In this document: positions 34,609-46,735 of the stretch, in pieces
Numbering within the stretch: position 1 is the first letter of the stretch
How the letters are laid out: the number at the start of each line of letters is the position of its first letter
DNA from: Aspidapion aeneum
Taxonomy: Eukaryota > Arthropoda > Insecta > Coleoptera > Brentidae
DNA: 64,000 nucleotides
Direction: 5' to 3'
Assembly: GCA_963576565.1 (NCBI GenBank)
Contig: OY755044.1
Coordinates: 49,371,134-49,435,133 of the forward strand
The notes under the pieces: model-generated
Databases searched by the model: none
The model's input: only the letters and a program-made list of their open reading frames with translations
What the model was told of the DNA's origin: nothing
Translations under genes and position numbers: made by a program

Positions 34609-37600
34609 AAATATATAATTAAAATATACTTTTAGTTTTTATTTTAGAATTATTTAATTTGAGACATCCTGTACAGCATAAATAACCAGCTGTCTTAGAT
34701 AAAATAGGAATGTGTGCGGGTCATAAGGTTATCCTATAACTGCATAAACAACGATAAGATACTCGTGCAGTCATTTTTTAGAAATTATTTTATTTTTAAC
34801 ACACAGAGAAAATAACAGGCTATCCCGATTAATTCTAACAAATATTTCTAGAAATTATTTAATTTTTTAACCAACAATTACCTAGCTAAGGCCTTTTTCA
34901 CATTAGGACTTACCTAGCTCAGGCTAAGCGAGTGAAGTGGCTATCTTACTGGCTGGCACCTAACTCATTGCCAATAGGGCCTTTCAACAGCTAAGGCTAA
35001 GCAAGTGAAGCGGCTAGCTAACTCATTAGCCAATAAGGCCTTTCAACAGCCTCTGGTTGTTACGTCATTGCTGACAGCTTCTTGTACGCTTCTTTTGCCC
35101 GAAGGTCAGATCAAGTTCACTTCTTCAGCAGCAGACAGACAGACATACAGACAGACAGAACTGGATGACATGTTACCAATTTAATTAGAACCCACACTAC
35201 TACACTACTCACACATACAACACAAGATCTAGAAATAATTTTTATATACCCAAGGTAAACCAACATAGATCACAAAACTCATTGTTCTTTAAAGGGTTGA
35301 ATGCATATAATTTATTGGATGAAAATTTGAAATCTTTACTAGATATAAATAGATTTAAGATAATGGTTAAAAGAAAACTCTTAGAGGAAAACTAAGAGCT
35401 TACTATAGTGTAACATAATTTTTAAACCTGTTTTAGTCTGTAACAGTAGTTTTGTGGTTTAATTTATTTATTTAGTGTTTGTCTTTTTTTTTAAGTCATT
35501 TTATCATTGATTGTTTTAGTCAGTCATATTAAACATTTGACTGTTTTGCGAGGTGGAAAGTGATTTTGTTTAATAGTGCAATACAAATATTTATAGATTA
35601 GTTTTTACACCAGATCGATGTTTATACTGTACTACATTGTATTTTTTTGTATTTTTGAATAATTAGTCTTGACTAAATAAAGAATTTATATAAAAATAGG
35701 TAAACAGTTTTAAGTTAAACGGTTTTACTGAAATCATTAACTGTATAAAAAACTAGAAAATTTTAAGTACACAAACGTGACTTTGAACAGACTAAGGTAA
35801 AAGCGTGGGTGCATAAAAAATAGGGTTAAACGATTGTTTAATCAAATAAGGATCACTTGTCTAAAATATTTTAAATGCGCAGTTTACATTTACGTATCAC
35901 TTTTCATCCCTGATTTTAATTTTTTATCCCTGATTTACCAGTTTTGATCCCAGGGATAAACAGTGACACTTTTATCTCTTGTGTTTTTATCCCTAAACAA
36001 CAAAAAATAATTTGGAGAGGCCCTTGAAAGGAGGCCCAGTTTCATTATTTTTTTTTAATAGGTGGACCCTTTTTGTGGCTTCTAGTTAGTAAGGTCAGAA
36101 ATGAGTAACTTTATTATTCATATGGTAAGGTTACAAAAGAGAGTGACAAATTTCACATGACCGTGAATGTTGTGAACGAGGCGCTAGCCGAGTGAAACAA
36201 CACGCGAGTGTAAGAAAGTTACTTTCTATCGAGTTGTCTGTCTATCATTCATCGCCAGTTGTTGTATAGAGTGGTTTATTCAAGACCTTATTGGCTGATT
36301 AAATTTTATCTTTGTTTTTTTTTATGAGTATTTTAAATTTTGCTGTTAACTAATTATTTCTTTTGACCTTTGTAAATTTTGTGCGAAAAGTACTTTTTCA
36401 TGTGCAAAAAAATTTTTGTCCATAGGTGAAATCTAACGTTTTCTGAGGATGGTAAAATGGTGTGAAATCCATCATTTTCATGTGTAGTGGTAGGAAAAAA
36501 ATATTGCATATGAAGTACTTCTTATAAAAATAATTAACAAACAAAAGTTTAATTTAATTACTTCGCGATATCTTACATTATATTTAGTTCTCTATGCTCA
36601 AATAAACGTTCGCTCAAATGTTTGTGTCACTCTAGACGCTTTTAATGTAAACTATATTATACTTGTTTCTGGTAAAAGCAACACACTTGTTATGGACAGA
36701 CATAAGACTCGTTCGAACATTTTACGAAAGGAAACCACCCCCTCAACACTGGCAGGGAGGTGTTCCCCCACCCCCTTAAACGTGCTTTTTGACGGTTTTT
36801 TGCTAATAATTTGAAAACGGTCAACTTTTCTAAACATATTCTAAAGATCATTTTGCAAGCGGATATTTAATTATCATTTTGCAATCCTTTACTTTACTAA
36901 TTCCTACTTTGCAGTCCTCCCTGCCTCCACCCATCGCCCCTTCTGTCATTCCCCCCCACCCTCTTCAATAACCATATTCGCATAATTTTATCAAATATAG
37001 GGCGATTTCAAAAATTCTTTCTGTACATGCTATAAGATTTTTTTCCAACAACATTTTACTAGGTTGCAAAAATCTTTATTTAACTATGATAAAACAACTT
37101 TAAAAGAGTGTAATTTTTTTAAATATATTTGGTGATAGCAAGAAAGCGTCTAAAGTTTTTAGTTTTTATAAAAAAATATCCAAGTCTTATAGTGGTCGGG
37201 CAAATTCAAAGATTTTGGGCTCCTTAAATTCAAAACCATTTTTTAAACTATTTGGCCAAAATTGAAAAGCGATTTTTTGGTTTGCGGTTAAATTTGGGTC
37301 CCCTGAAAATATTTCTTTACCTTCCTAGCTCGCGCAGCAATGGATAGTGAAGGTATTATTTTCGACGAAAATATTTTTTTTGAGATAACGCTGAAAATTT
37401 GTTATTTGGGTGTATTTTGACCTATCTTACCAATATCGTCGTGATGTCTGCCTGTGTGTGTGCATATGCCTCTCCGTCACACGATAGCTCCTAAACCACT
37501 AAACCGATTTTCATAAGTTTCAGGTAAAATAGTGTTCGACACTCACGAGTTGATCAGATTTTGATCAAATTACATTAATGCTAATGACAGTTTTCTGACA

Positions 37601-37774
37601 ATTAATTTTTTTATTAATTAAACACTTAAGTAGTCGCTACGGTGTAAAAAGTGCGCCACTCGGTCTAAAAACCATCCAACGTCTTTTCTCCCCTTTCTTC
37701 TTGGGCATATATTATGGAAATCAAAGATATTTTTGACTATTTATTGTATTTTAGAAATTATTAGTCTATATATA
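34609..37774. other. Right-arm sequence mirroring 2,966-6,136, no gene
   Basis: Holds the mirror of the GTCT microsatellite and tandem duplication (about 34,915-35,160) and otherwise AT-rich DNA. The open frame at 36,652-36,837 has no support. Confidence 0.5.
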
Positions 37775-37999
37775 CCGGGTGCGCCAATAAAACCGGACAA
37801 TTTTTTTTTCAATATAACTTTTGAACTATATCATCGATTTTAATGGGACAAACTGCACTTGGCAGAGAATTATATTATATTTTATCTAAATATCTTTTTC
37901 GGTCCGCCATATCAAAATCCAAGATGGCGGTCGAAATTAAATTGCACCCTTCAAAGATGCTCGTTTATTCTTGTATTGTCCGGTTTTTTTGGCCCACCC

Positions 38000-38001
<2 letters not shown>
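37775..38001. mobile_element. Mariner/Tc1-like MITE, right-arm copy
   Basis: Inverse of 2,738-2,965. It starts CCGGGTGCGCCAATAAAACC and ends GGCCCACCCGG, flanked by TA. It differs from the left copy by at least one substitution in the TIR (CCAATAAAACC for CCAAAAAAACC). Confidence 0.75.

Positions 38002-38069
<68 letters not shown>
38002..38069. repeat. (TA)n microsatellite, right-arm copy
   Basis: About 34 TA units against about 13 in the left arm. The YIYIYI-type open frames on both strands come from this array. Confidence 0.95.
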
Positions 38070-38073
<4 letters not shown>

Positions 38074-38120
38074 ATTATTTATATGTCCAAAACGTAAACG
38101 CCTAAGCCGAAACAAACAAG

Positions 38121-40991
38121 TTAGTGCAGGCGCTGTAGGTAGTTGAGTATGCAAAATATGACGACCGCAGTTTGACAATGGATTCTAGCTGACAAAAGGT
38201 CGCAGATTAACGATCTGGATGTTTCCAAGCCAGGTTTTGGTCCAATTTTTTTATCCCTCCTTCTCTTATAGCCGTGTTCGAATTTCTGAAAATTTAACTA
38301 AGTTGACGCCTTAAAGCCACAATGACAGAGAAATTAATCAAAAATGTGTAAAATCCAACCTAAATATAAAATTTTATTAGTTTGTAATTTTCTGAAAACT
38401 AAGCTTCTTAGGGAAAAATATGTAATTACCTTTATTATAGACAATAAAATTTGCTTTTTAATGGTCTATTACATAGTGAGGTAAGACCAATGACAAAGTC
38501 TTCAGCGGCGTCGTTAATTGAGGTGATATAAAAATATGAAAAAAAGAAACATGTTTATCACATGATTTAACCGATTTTCTTGAAAACTAAGCTATCTATC
38601 AAAAATTGTGTCCTATAGTCAATTGTAGACAATGACATTTCCTTCAAAACGATGTATAAGAAAATAAGATTACTTTTATCTATAACAATTTAGGGTCGTC
38701 CGTAAATTACATCAATTTTGAAAAATCACTAAACTAAGCTTTTTGGGAAAAAAAAATATTTTACACTTTATTGTAGAAAATAAAATTATCTTTTTACCTA
38801 TCTATAAGCTAGCGCAGAGTAATACCAAACGTTCCAGCGGCGTCCATTTGTTGAGAAAATGTTTAAAAAATTAAAAAACCACATGTTTTGCACATGTTTT
38901 ACCCGATTATCTTAAAAACTAAGCCTTCTGTCAAAAATCATGTTATATAGTAGATTGTAGACAATAAAATTTTCTTTTAACTGCTTTGTCACAAAGTAAG
39001 ATTTAGCTTTAAATTAAAACTTCACAGGCGTCCGTAAATAAAATCAAGTTTTACAAATCACCAAAAAAATTCATTTTTTTACAGGTTTTATCCAATTTCC
39101 TTAAAAACTAAGCTCAATTGAAAAAATATGTTCTCTAAACTTTATTGAAGAAAATAAAATTCCCATTTTACCGATATATAAGTCAGTGCGATTTGGTTAA
39201 TGACAAACTCTCCAGCGACGTTCGTATAGATATAAGGGTCATATAAAACAAAAAAAAAATAAAAGCATTTTTGCCACATGTTTCACCCGATTTTTCAAAA
39301 AAACTAAGCTTTTTATAGGAAATATGCTTGACAGCTGATTTGTAGAAAATAAAATTTCCTTTTAAATAATATATAACTTGGTAAGATTAATTTCATTTTT
39401 AAAACTTTAGATGCGTTTGTAAATAAAATAATTTTTTAAAAATTAACAAATGGAGCACCACACTATACCCGCCATCTGCATTGATAGTCTTTGCACCCCT
39501 TGTACCTCCCCACCTTTCCTCTCATCCCTCCTCCACAAAGAAAAAATGAAACTGCCCCCCAAAAAAAGATTCTAGGTACGGCCAGCAGCAAAGGTGATCC
39601 TACTACTCACCTTTTCTCTACATCTTGCGCCATAATTTTGTAGGTACGGTTAGATATGTGAGGGGGGATGGCCTACTACCGCCACTGATTCAAATTTTAG
39701 GAATCTTAAAAAAAATTGAAACAAAATTAATTTGTTTGGTGATTTTTAAACATTAATTTAATTTACGGACGTCCCCAAAGTTTTAAAAATTAAACTTTTC
39801 TTACCTTGTTATACATCGTTGAAAATGATTTTTTTTTCCACAATCAAGCATGAGACATTTTTTGATAAAGAGCTTGGTTTTTTGGAGAATCGGGTGAAAC
39901 ATGTTACAAAAATAATTTTATTTATTTATTTTGTAAATGACCCCCATTTACGAAGATAATTTTATTTTCTACAATAAAGTTTAGAACACTTTTTTTTATT
40001 GAGCTTAGTTTCTAAGAAACTTGGATAAAACCTGTAACAAAATTAATTTGTTTGGTGATTTGTAAAAATTGGTTTTAATTACGGACGCCTGTGAAGTTTT
40101 ATTGTGAAGATAAACCTTACCTTGTAACACGGGGTTTAAAAGGAATTTTTATTGTCTATAATCGACTATAGGGTACTATTTTTCATAGAGGGCTTGGTTT
40201 TAAGATAATCGGGCAGAACTTGTGACAAACATGTGGTTTTTTAATTTTTTTCACATTTTCTCAAAAAACGGACGCCGCTGGAGAGTTTGCTGTTAATCTG
40301 ATTGCTTTAACTTATATACTATTAAAAAGGGAATTTCATTTTCTACAATAAAGTGTGGAATAAGTTTTTTCCTAAAAAGCTTAGTTTTTGAGAAAATTGG
40401 ATAAAACTTGTAAAACAATTGGTAAGTTTAGTGATTTTTCAATTGATGTAATTTACGGAGGGCCCTAAATTGTTATAAATAAAACTAATGCTGCCCTGTT
40501 ACACATCGTTTAAAAGGAAATGTTATTCTCTACAACCGACTATAGGACACAATTTTTAATAATTATTTTTTTAATTTTTTTGCATTACCTCAATAAACGG
40601 ACGCCGATGGAGAATTTGTCTTTGTTCGTACCCCACTGACTTGTATATCGTTGAAAAGGAAATTTTATTGTCTACAATAAAGACAATTACATATTTTTCA
40701 ATAAGAAGCTAGAAGAAGAAGGTATGGGGGTTTTTGCAACTAAAATTTAAAAAACTAATATAATTTTATTTTTAGCTTAGGTTTTTAATATTTTTGATTC
40801 ATTTCTCTGTCATTGCGGCTTTAGGGCATCAACATAGTTACATTTTCAGAAATTCGAACACGACTATAAGAGGAGGGTGGATAAAAAAAATTGGACCAAA
40901 ACCTGGCTTGGCAACATCCAGATCCTTGACCCACTGTCAAAGTGCACTCCTCTTATTTTGCATACTCAACTACCTACAGCGCCTGCACTAA
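38121..40991. mobile_element. Complete foldback-satellite element, 2.87 kb
   Basis: The left end TTAGTGCAGGCGCTGTAGGT (38,121) is the inverse of the right end ACCTACAGCGCCTGCACTAA (40,991). Inverted similarity continues inward through the satellite units to a core at about 39,445-39,695. The satellite switches strand at the core. No clear target duplication flanks it (AACAAG versus GTAGAA). Non-coding; movement, if any, would need proteins supplied elsewhere. The left-arm copy is at 1-2,660. Confidence 0.75.
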
Positions 40992-42918
40992 GTAGAATTT
41001 AACTAGTTTCTGGCCTAAGCATATAATAAATAGGCAGTCGCTCGAAAAGGAATAATATTTGATTAAATTAAGCCCTATACCTACCAAATTCGAAATACCT
41101 CATTCATAATAGAGTTCGAGCAAACCCACGGGGTCGCGCGCCCGAGAGGCTCTCTCTCTTTAATGCACCTCATTTAAAAGAGCGAAAGAATTGCCAAGCG
41201 CTCCGGGTTGTTTACGCGAAGTCACTAAATGTCCACGTCTTGAAAAAGGAATCTATAAGCGGGGGAACAAGACGCTAGCGCTACCAAATCCACTTTCAAT
41301 CCCTGGCTTCGCAAGCGCAGATCTACCAATATTATATGTCTTAGAATAGATGCATACAGGGTGATTTTCACTTGAATGATTCTAACCACATGAAAATAGA
41401 AAGTTTCAAAAACCTAACCTAACAAAACCTAATCAAATCTAACCGAACCGAAGGAAACTGAACCAATAATTTTTTTCAAAAAAAAAACTTTCCTGACTTC
41501 CTGCCCGGGATCCTAGAGGATGTGAATCCGAACCGAACCAAACCGAACCTAACTAAACTGAACCAAACCTAACCTAACCAAACTAAACTACAACACGTAC
41601 TGCTACCCAAGTAACACAAATTGCTAAAAAACAGCTACCAAAACACTTTAACAGCAAAACTAAAAGTAAAATAGCTATTACAGCTGTATGCCGTTTCACA
41701 GCTAAGCAGCTTCTAAAGTGTTGTCGTTGCGGATTAGGCAATCTTTATTTAGCTCTCACAGTGTCCATGACAGCTCCAAAATATAGCACGTTAACATTAA
41801 AGTAATTTTGTCTAGAAATAAATAACAAACAATGGCAACTATTGCAAAATAGCTATTTCCTGTAATGGACAGAGACTTTTACTCATTTGGCTGACGAAAA
41901 ACTTGTTATGTTCTACACTACTGTAATATAATCGCGTAAAAAAGGCGGTCCTCATCGTCAAAATGTTTGGCAGGTTAACTTTTCTGATAAAACAGGTCAA
42001 GATAGCTTGTCAAAACGCAAGCGCCTCGAAAATTCAGAATAATAAACGTTTTTTTTCGGTGTTTGTTTTTAGGTTAGAAATTATTTTATTACTATTATCC
42101 TCGAAATACCCTATAAATCCATTCTTAGTCATATTTTATTGAATTTAGCACTTTCTAGAATTTATTTAGGCCCGGGATCACCTGGAAATTAATATTTTCT
42201 AGTCCATAAATTTAAAGAAAAATAAATAGGAAAACTATCATGGCCGCCTCGGCCGTCTCATTGGTTTCAGCAGTTTAACTCTAGACAAGCTATTTTTTAA
42301 TACTTAAGCCTAAATAATGTTGATTTGTAGCTAACTTGCGTTCTAACAATTGGCCCATTATGTAATACGAAAAAGAAAAGAAGAGTCACAGATGTTACCT
42401 GTCATCTTGGGCGCTGTCACAATAACAAAATAAACAAATATCTCAATTAAAAATTGTGCGAACGTTAGAAGATAAAGTTATTACGTGCCCTACCACAGTA
42501 CCCCACCAGTGGGAAGCAAAAAACATATTATTTTGGCCACCGCCTTCAGAAACCCTTAAGTTGGGTCTATACAGAAACATAGCATAACATAAGACATAGC
42601 ATGACATAAGATATCATTACAGAAGGAAATCGTAAGGCTGTGTATACAAAAAATATAATAACATGATATAACATACAAGCTTGGCCCAAGTACTTTAAAT
42701 GAGGCCCCACACACTCTTAGTTATTGGTAATTGCAAGGGGAGAATTCCCAAAGTGGTCGGTGCTGGCAATTGACTCTGGTGCACTTTGCTTGGAATCACG
42801 TGAGTCTAAATAAACTGACTACTAAAGCCTCTTGACTTGAAGTAAAAAAAAAACAGAAACCGAGTGTCATTCAAACCAATGAGATTAAAAAAATACTCTG
42901 CCAATATATGGGCCCCTA
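40992..42918. other. Intergenic sequence, no gene seen
   Basis: Includes a more GC-rich patch (about 41,130-41,330, with GGGGTCGCGCGCCCGAGAGG), telomere-like sequence at 41,397-41,590, and a short ACATAAGACATAGCATGACA simple repeat at about 42,580. No supported frame. Confidence 0.5.
41397..41590. repeat. Degenerate telomere-like CCTAA / CCGAA repeats
   Basis: AACCTAACCTAACAAAACCT at the left and AACCGAACCTAACTAAACTG plus AACCTAACCTAACC at the right carry many 5-bp CCTAA-like words. The insect telomere unit is TTAGG (CCTAA on this strand). Degeneration to CCGAA and CCAAA suggests old interstitial sequence rather than a chromosome end. Confidence 0.5.
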
Positions 42919-43482
42919 AGCTCACACTGAGTACTATAGTTATAGTGTACGTGTGAGCTAATATAAATAAAAACTAAAATATATTTTATTCAACTCCGGA
43001 CTCAATTACCTTTCGTTTGATATCACACACGCCATATTTTCACTTAAACTCTAATTTTTGAAATATACCCCCACCCTTTTTTTTAAATAAATTAAAATGT
43101 ATTTTGTTGAACTCCAGACTCAATTACCTTTTGTTTGATGCCACACACGCCATATTTTCCCATAAACTCTAATTTTTGAAATCAACCCCCACCCATTTAT
43201 TTGGTTTGTGCTCGGTGGATTTTGTTCATTTTTAAATGGGACCATCTCGGCCCAAAACCCAGCCTAGGTACCAAATTTCATTAAAATCGGCCAAACGGTT
43301 TTTGAGTTATGCGCGTTGGTCGTTACAGACAGACAGACAGACAGACGGCGCAACAAAAATGTTTCAAAATCATCTGAAACGCAAAGATATATAAAAAATT
43401 TTGAAATCGGAGCAACTTTTTTTTTCTCGAAAAAATTAGGATCACCATAGCTCACACTACTATAGTATAGTATGTGTGAGCT
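42919..43482. repeat. Repeat flanked by AGCTCACAC...GTGTGAGCT palindromes, with internal 115-bp duplication
   Basis: Short palindromes sit at both edges (42,919-42,960 and 43,449-43,482), each AGCTCACAC to GTGTGAGCT with ACTATAGT-like centres. Between them a unit containing GACTCAATTACCTTT(C/T)GTTTGAT and CACACACGCCATATTTTC occurs twice (about 42,976 and 43,091). A (GACA)n run (43,326-43,346) follows AAAATCGGCCAAACGGTTTTTGAG. The minus-strand open frame here is a translation of this repeat. Confidence 0.7.
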
Positions 43483-44621
43483 AATATTTTTTGATCTGAT
43501 GGATTCAAACATTGTGTCCCTGAATGACAGGTTTTCATAATTTGTCATTAAGAAACACTATTTTTTTTGAACATTCTGATTTGACTGTTTTTTACTAAAC
43601 ACACTCTTGACTACCAATTTTCACTTGTGCCAAGTAAGAAAAAATTAAAAAAGCATGTTACATTGCCTTGGTTTTTTTAATTTTTAGTTAAAAAAGTTTT
43701 ATTTACATTTTTTAATTTTAGAAAGCAGTTAAAAGAAATGAAGTACAAAGACCAGAAAGCATTCCAGAATAGGGCCCATTTGCTCACCCCTTGGAAATGT
43801 GAGCAAGGAAGCTAAAAAGGGGGTCTGCTGGCAATTGACTTCAACTCAATTTACACAATTTTTTTTATAATTATTAAAATTAAATTATATAATGTACAGG
43901 AAATTAAACATCTTTGCTGAATGAATGGAAGTGGCGATTAGCACCCTTAAAGGATCTAACTTGGCACGTAGACATGCATTTCTGGGTATGTTGTGCACAA
44001 ATGTATGTATTGTGTATGACTCGGATAACAATTTAAATTCTATCTAGTAAATAGAACCCAGTAAACTTCAAATTATATTTAAGGCCAGAAACTTAGTCAT
44101 CATGATATACCACATAATGCCATAGTTATAGCCTTAGACCACTGGTGGGTCATATACCTTTTGACATAATTAACAGGGTACGGAGAGCCAGAATGTGCCT
44201 GCACTAGCTGTTAGTTCCAAATAGGCTCCATATACCCTGTATGTGGTGATTTACTGAATGGCCAGGTCACAAATCCATTCAGAGAATCACCAGATTAACC
44301 CACCCCCCTCATATCTATATTTTTTTACATATTTGTCAAAGTTTGTCCATAACTAGACTACCCATGGGTCAAGGCTTCTTTAGTTAGCTCTTACGACAGG
44401 CCTGGGGGTTACCTTGGTGCTATTATGCATATTCAAAATCTAAAAAAATTTGATAAGGGGCCCCTCTCCAACCCCCATGAATACACCATTGTATCAAATG
44501 TGTATTACATTGGTGAGTGGTCCAACAGAGGGGTTTCAGAGACACAACAAAAAGGAGGACAATTTACATTTTTTGAACATACATTGTATAAACTTAAAAA
44601 ATTAATTAGGCAGTAGGCGTT
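43483..44621. other. Intergenic sequence, no gene seen
   Basis: No supported frame or defined repeat. Short opposing open frames at 44,425-44,693 show no domain. Confidence 0.45.
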
Positions 44622-45612
44622 TTTTATTTCATTTGCTAAAAATTCCCACAAATCTCTATATTTTGTTCTAAAAGAAATACTCTGTATATACACGTCATTT
44701 TTCTAATGTTATTTAAAAACATATATTTTTTTTAGGACCACTTTGCACAAGAACAGTTTACTGAAACAGCAAGTTATTCCTATAATATTTATTCCAGAGA
44801 AAAAGAAACCTTGCTTTTACAAAAATTTTACGAACATATGGAAAAAACTGAACTGTTCAAAAAAGAAAACGACAATTTAGTTTTAAAGTACAAGGAGTTG
44901 GAACATTTTTGCCTCTTATTAATAACAGGAAGAATTCCCCTAAATATTGACAAATTGATGTGACTGTCTAGTTCTCGCCGAATAAGAACCAAAATTCAAT
45001 GATAATTTGCACTGGAGAGAACTAATATTTTTCTAGAAATTATCATCATTATATTTATTATACTAACAATGAACAAAATCATCGTTAAACAATTTCTTTT
45101 TATTAAAAAAAAGTCAATATACAAAATTAGTCACAGTATATCGGTCTATATTTTAAGTAATGCATAGCTTCATTTTGCCGAGACCTCCAACTTTCCCCTC
45201 TGCGAAAATTCTTGAAAGTGATTCCTAACTGAACTAGTTGCCATTTACTTTTAAACATATTTTTTAAGCCACAGAAAAAAAAATCATCCGGTTACTAATT
45301 ATTTCCTATAACTTTTTGCATCTCATAATTTTGACATGTTTGGTCTGTAAGACACGGCGCAGTCGTTAAAGCATCTAATTTGTAGGACGAACGTTTTTTA
45401 TGTTTAATATCATAAAATCTTTGGATACACCTTTAAAAATCACCCTCCATAATTTTCACACATGGAAAAGTTGAACCTTTAGTAAAAGAATGCTACTTAC
45501 GAAAATTCAGCCTGTTACTCATCACTTAAAAAATAGACCCGTGTACTGTGGACTAAAATCTTCCAAAGCAGTTGCTATAATAATAAAAAAAATCATAAAC
45601 TACTTTGTTTAG
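44622..45612. repeat. 1-kb dispersed repeat, copy 1
   Basis: Matches 47,928-49,155 in direct orientation. Examples are TTTTTTATTTCATTTGCTAA, GGACCACTTTGCACAAGAA, AACGACAATTTA, CGAGACCTCCAACTTTCCCC-type and TTTGGATGCA/TTTGGATACA blocks. It lacks the MITE that interrupts copy 2. Both copies contain a short protein-like stretch (DHFAQE...ENDNL), so the repeat may derive from a gene or element, but it is too short to name. Confidence 0.8.
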
Positions 45613-46098
45613 GAAATAAGAAAAGTTTATTTTTCTCTATTCGAATCCCACTTGAGGTATGGCATAGCATTTTGGGGAGCAGCCTCTCAATATCTGCTAA
45701 AACTTTTATTTGTTTTACAAAAAAAAGCCATACGCTTTATAGCGGACATATCTCCAAGAGAATCTTGCAGGCGACATTTTACAAACTTAAAAATTCTCAC
45801 TCTTGCATCAGTTTTTGTACTTGAGACTGCAAGTTTGGTATATAAAAATTATGTTAGCAATGATGGGGGCGGAAATGCACAAGTTACTCGACAACAAAAC
45901 CATGTAGCATTACCAATCCCTAAAAGGTCTCTTACAAAAAGATCAATAATTTATGAGGGAAGGAAAATATTTAATTTTCTTCCTGAAAATATTAGATGTG
46001 CTGCTTCTGTTAGGATTTTTAGGAAAAAATTGAAAAAATTCTTATTACAAACTCCATTATATACTCTTGACGAATTTTATAGCCAAAGCATGTCTTGA
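45613..46098 (+). pseudogene. Reverse-transcriptase C-terminal fragment of a LINE
   Basis: The open frame runs from just after TAG at 45,610 to a stop at 46,096-46,098, about 161 codons, without an ATG at its beginning. It reads EIRKVYFSLFESHLRYGIAF, then FVLQKKAIRFIADISPRESC and ILTLASVFVLETASLVYKN. This block (YGI-x-x-WG, LQK-AIR, SCR, ILTL-x-S-x-x-x-LE) is the conserved tail of insect Jockey/CR1-type polyproteins downstream of the catalytic RT. The YADD region is absent, so the fragment cannot function. The stop fits the natural C-terminus. Confidence 0.75.
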
Positions 46099-46735
46099 CA
46101 AAATTTTAATAATTAGGTCGCTTGTTTTCTGTTTTTTTTTTAAATATATTGATTGATGTCTAAACTGACGGGTGATATTGTTTTATAGTAAAAAAAATAT
46201 TGTTACATAGGTACGATGTTGTGTCCTTTAACTTTTTTGGACTTTATTTTTTTATTTTGTTATGTTTTTTTTTGTATTCTTTTTATTGATGGACTTATAA
46301 TAATAACAATAGGAATCATGTAACTTAGTCTTAGTCCGAAGTAGTTCATATAGCCTTAAACTCCTTGTTTTTTATTTATCTATTTTTTGATATTCTTGTA
46401 CTGAGTATTTTCTTTGGGTGCCAAGCACCTTTATTTGTGTTTGTTCAGTTTTACTTAAGAAAAAAAAATGTAAACAATGTTTTCTTAGTGTTATTTTACA
46501 GATTTCATGTTAGTATTAGATTTTTTTAAGAATGGTTTCTTTTAGGTATAAAGTCATTTTTCTTCAACTTTTTTAGGCTTTAAAAAATTTTTTTAACTCT
46601 TTTTGATAAAATAATGATAAAAATATGATCAATCATGTAAAGTAGTTTTAGTCCAAAATAGTCTATAGCCTACTTTGTCTACAGAACTTGTATTCTTGAC
46701 AATAAAGTATTTTTCTATTCTATTCTATTCTAAAT
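45613..46735 (+). mobile_element. 5'-truncated non-LTR retrotransposon (LINE)
   Basis: Contains the C-terminal end of a reverse-transcriptase polyprotein (45,613-46,098), then about 640 bp of AT-rich 3' untranslated sequence. The tail reads GACAATAAAGTATTTTTC followed by (TATTC)n. A simple-repeat tail instead of poly-A is usual in several LINE clades (such as CR1/L2-type). It starts abruptly at the edge of repeat copy 1. A target duplication could not be defined. Confidence 0.7.

Larger units (their letters stand above)
13636..40780. repeat. Right arm of giant inverted repeat, interrupted by a 14.2-kb insertion
   Basis: Reverse complement of 1-12,931. The first 305 bp (13,636-13,940) match 12,627-12,931. 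The match then stops at a 14,174-bp insertion and resumes at 28,115. The far end cannot be set, because the mirrored sequence leaves the window at position 1. Divergence from the left arm includes a TA array of about 68 bp instead of 26 bp, and a changed start region in the gene relic at 34,285. Confidence 0.95.

Noticed and set aside
37843..38178. Open frames with long Tyr-Ile repeats on both strands
   Set aside because: They arise from the (TA)n array and MITE; no independent coding signal.
43264..43548. 94-codon minus-strand frame with LSVCLSVTTNAHNS
   Set aside because: Translation of a (GACA)n microsatellite and flanking dispersed repeat.
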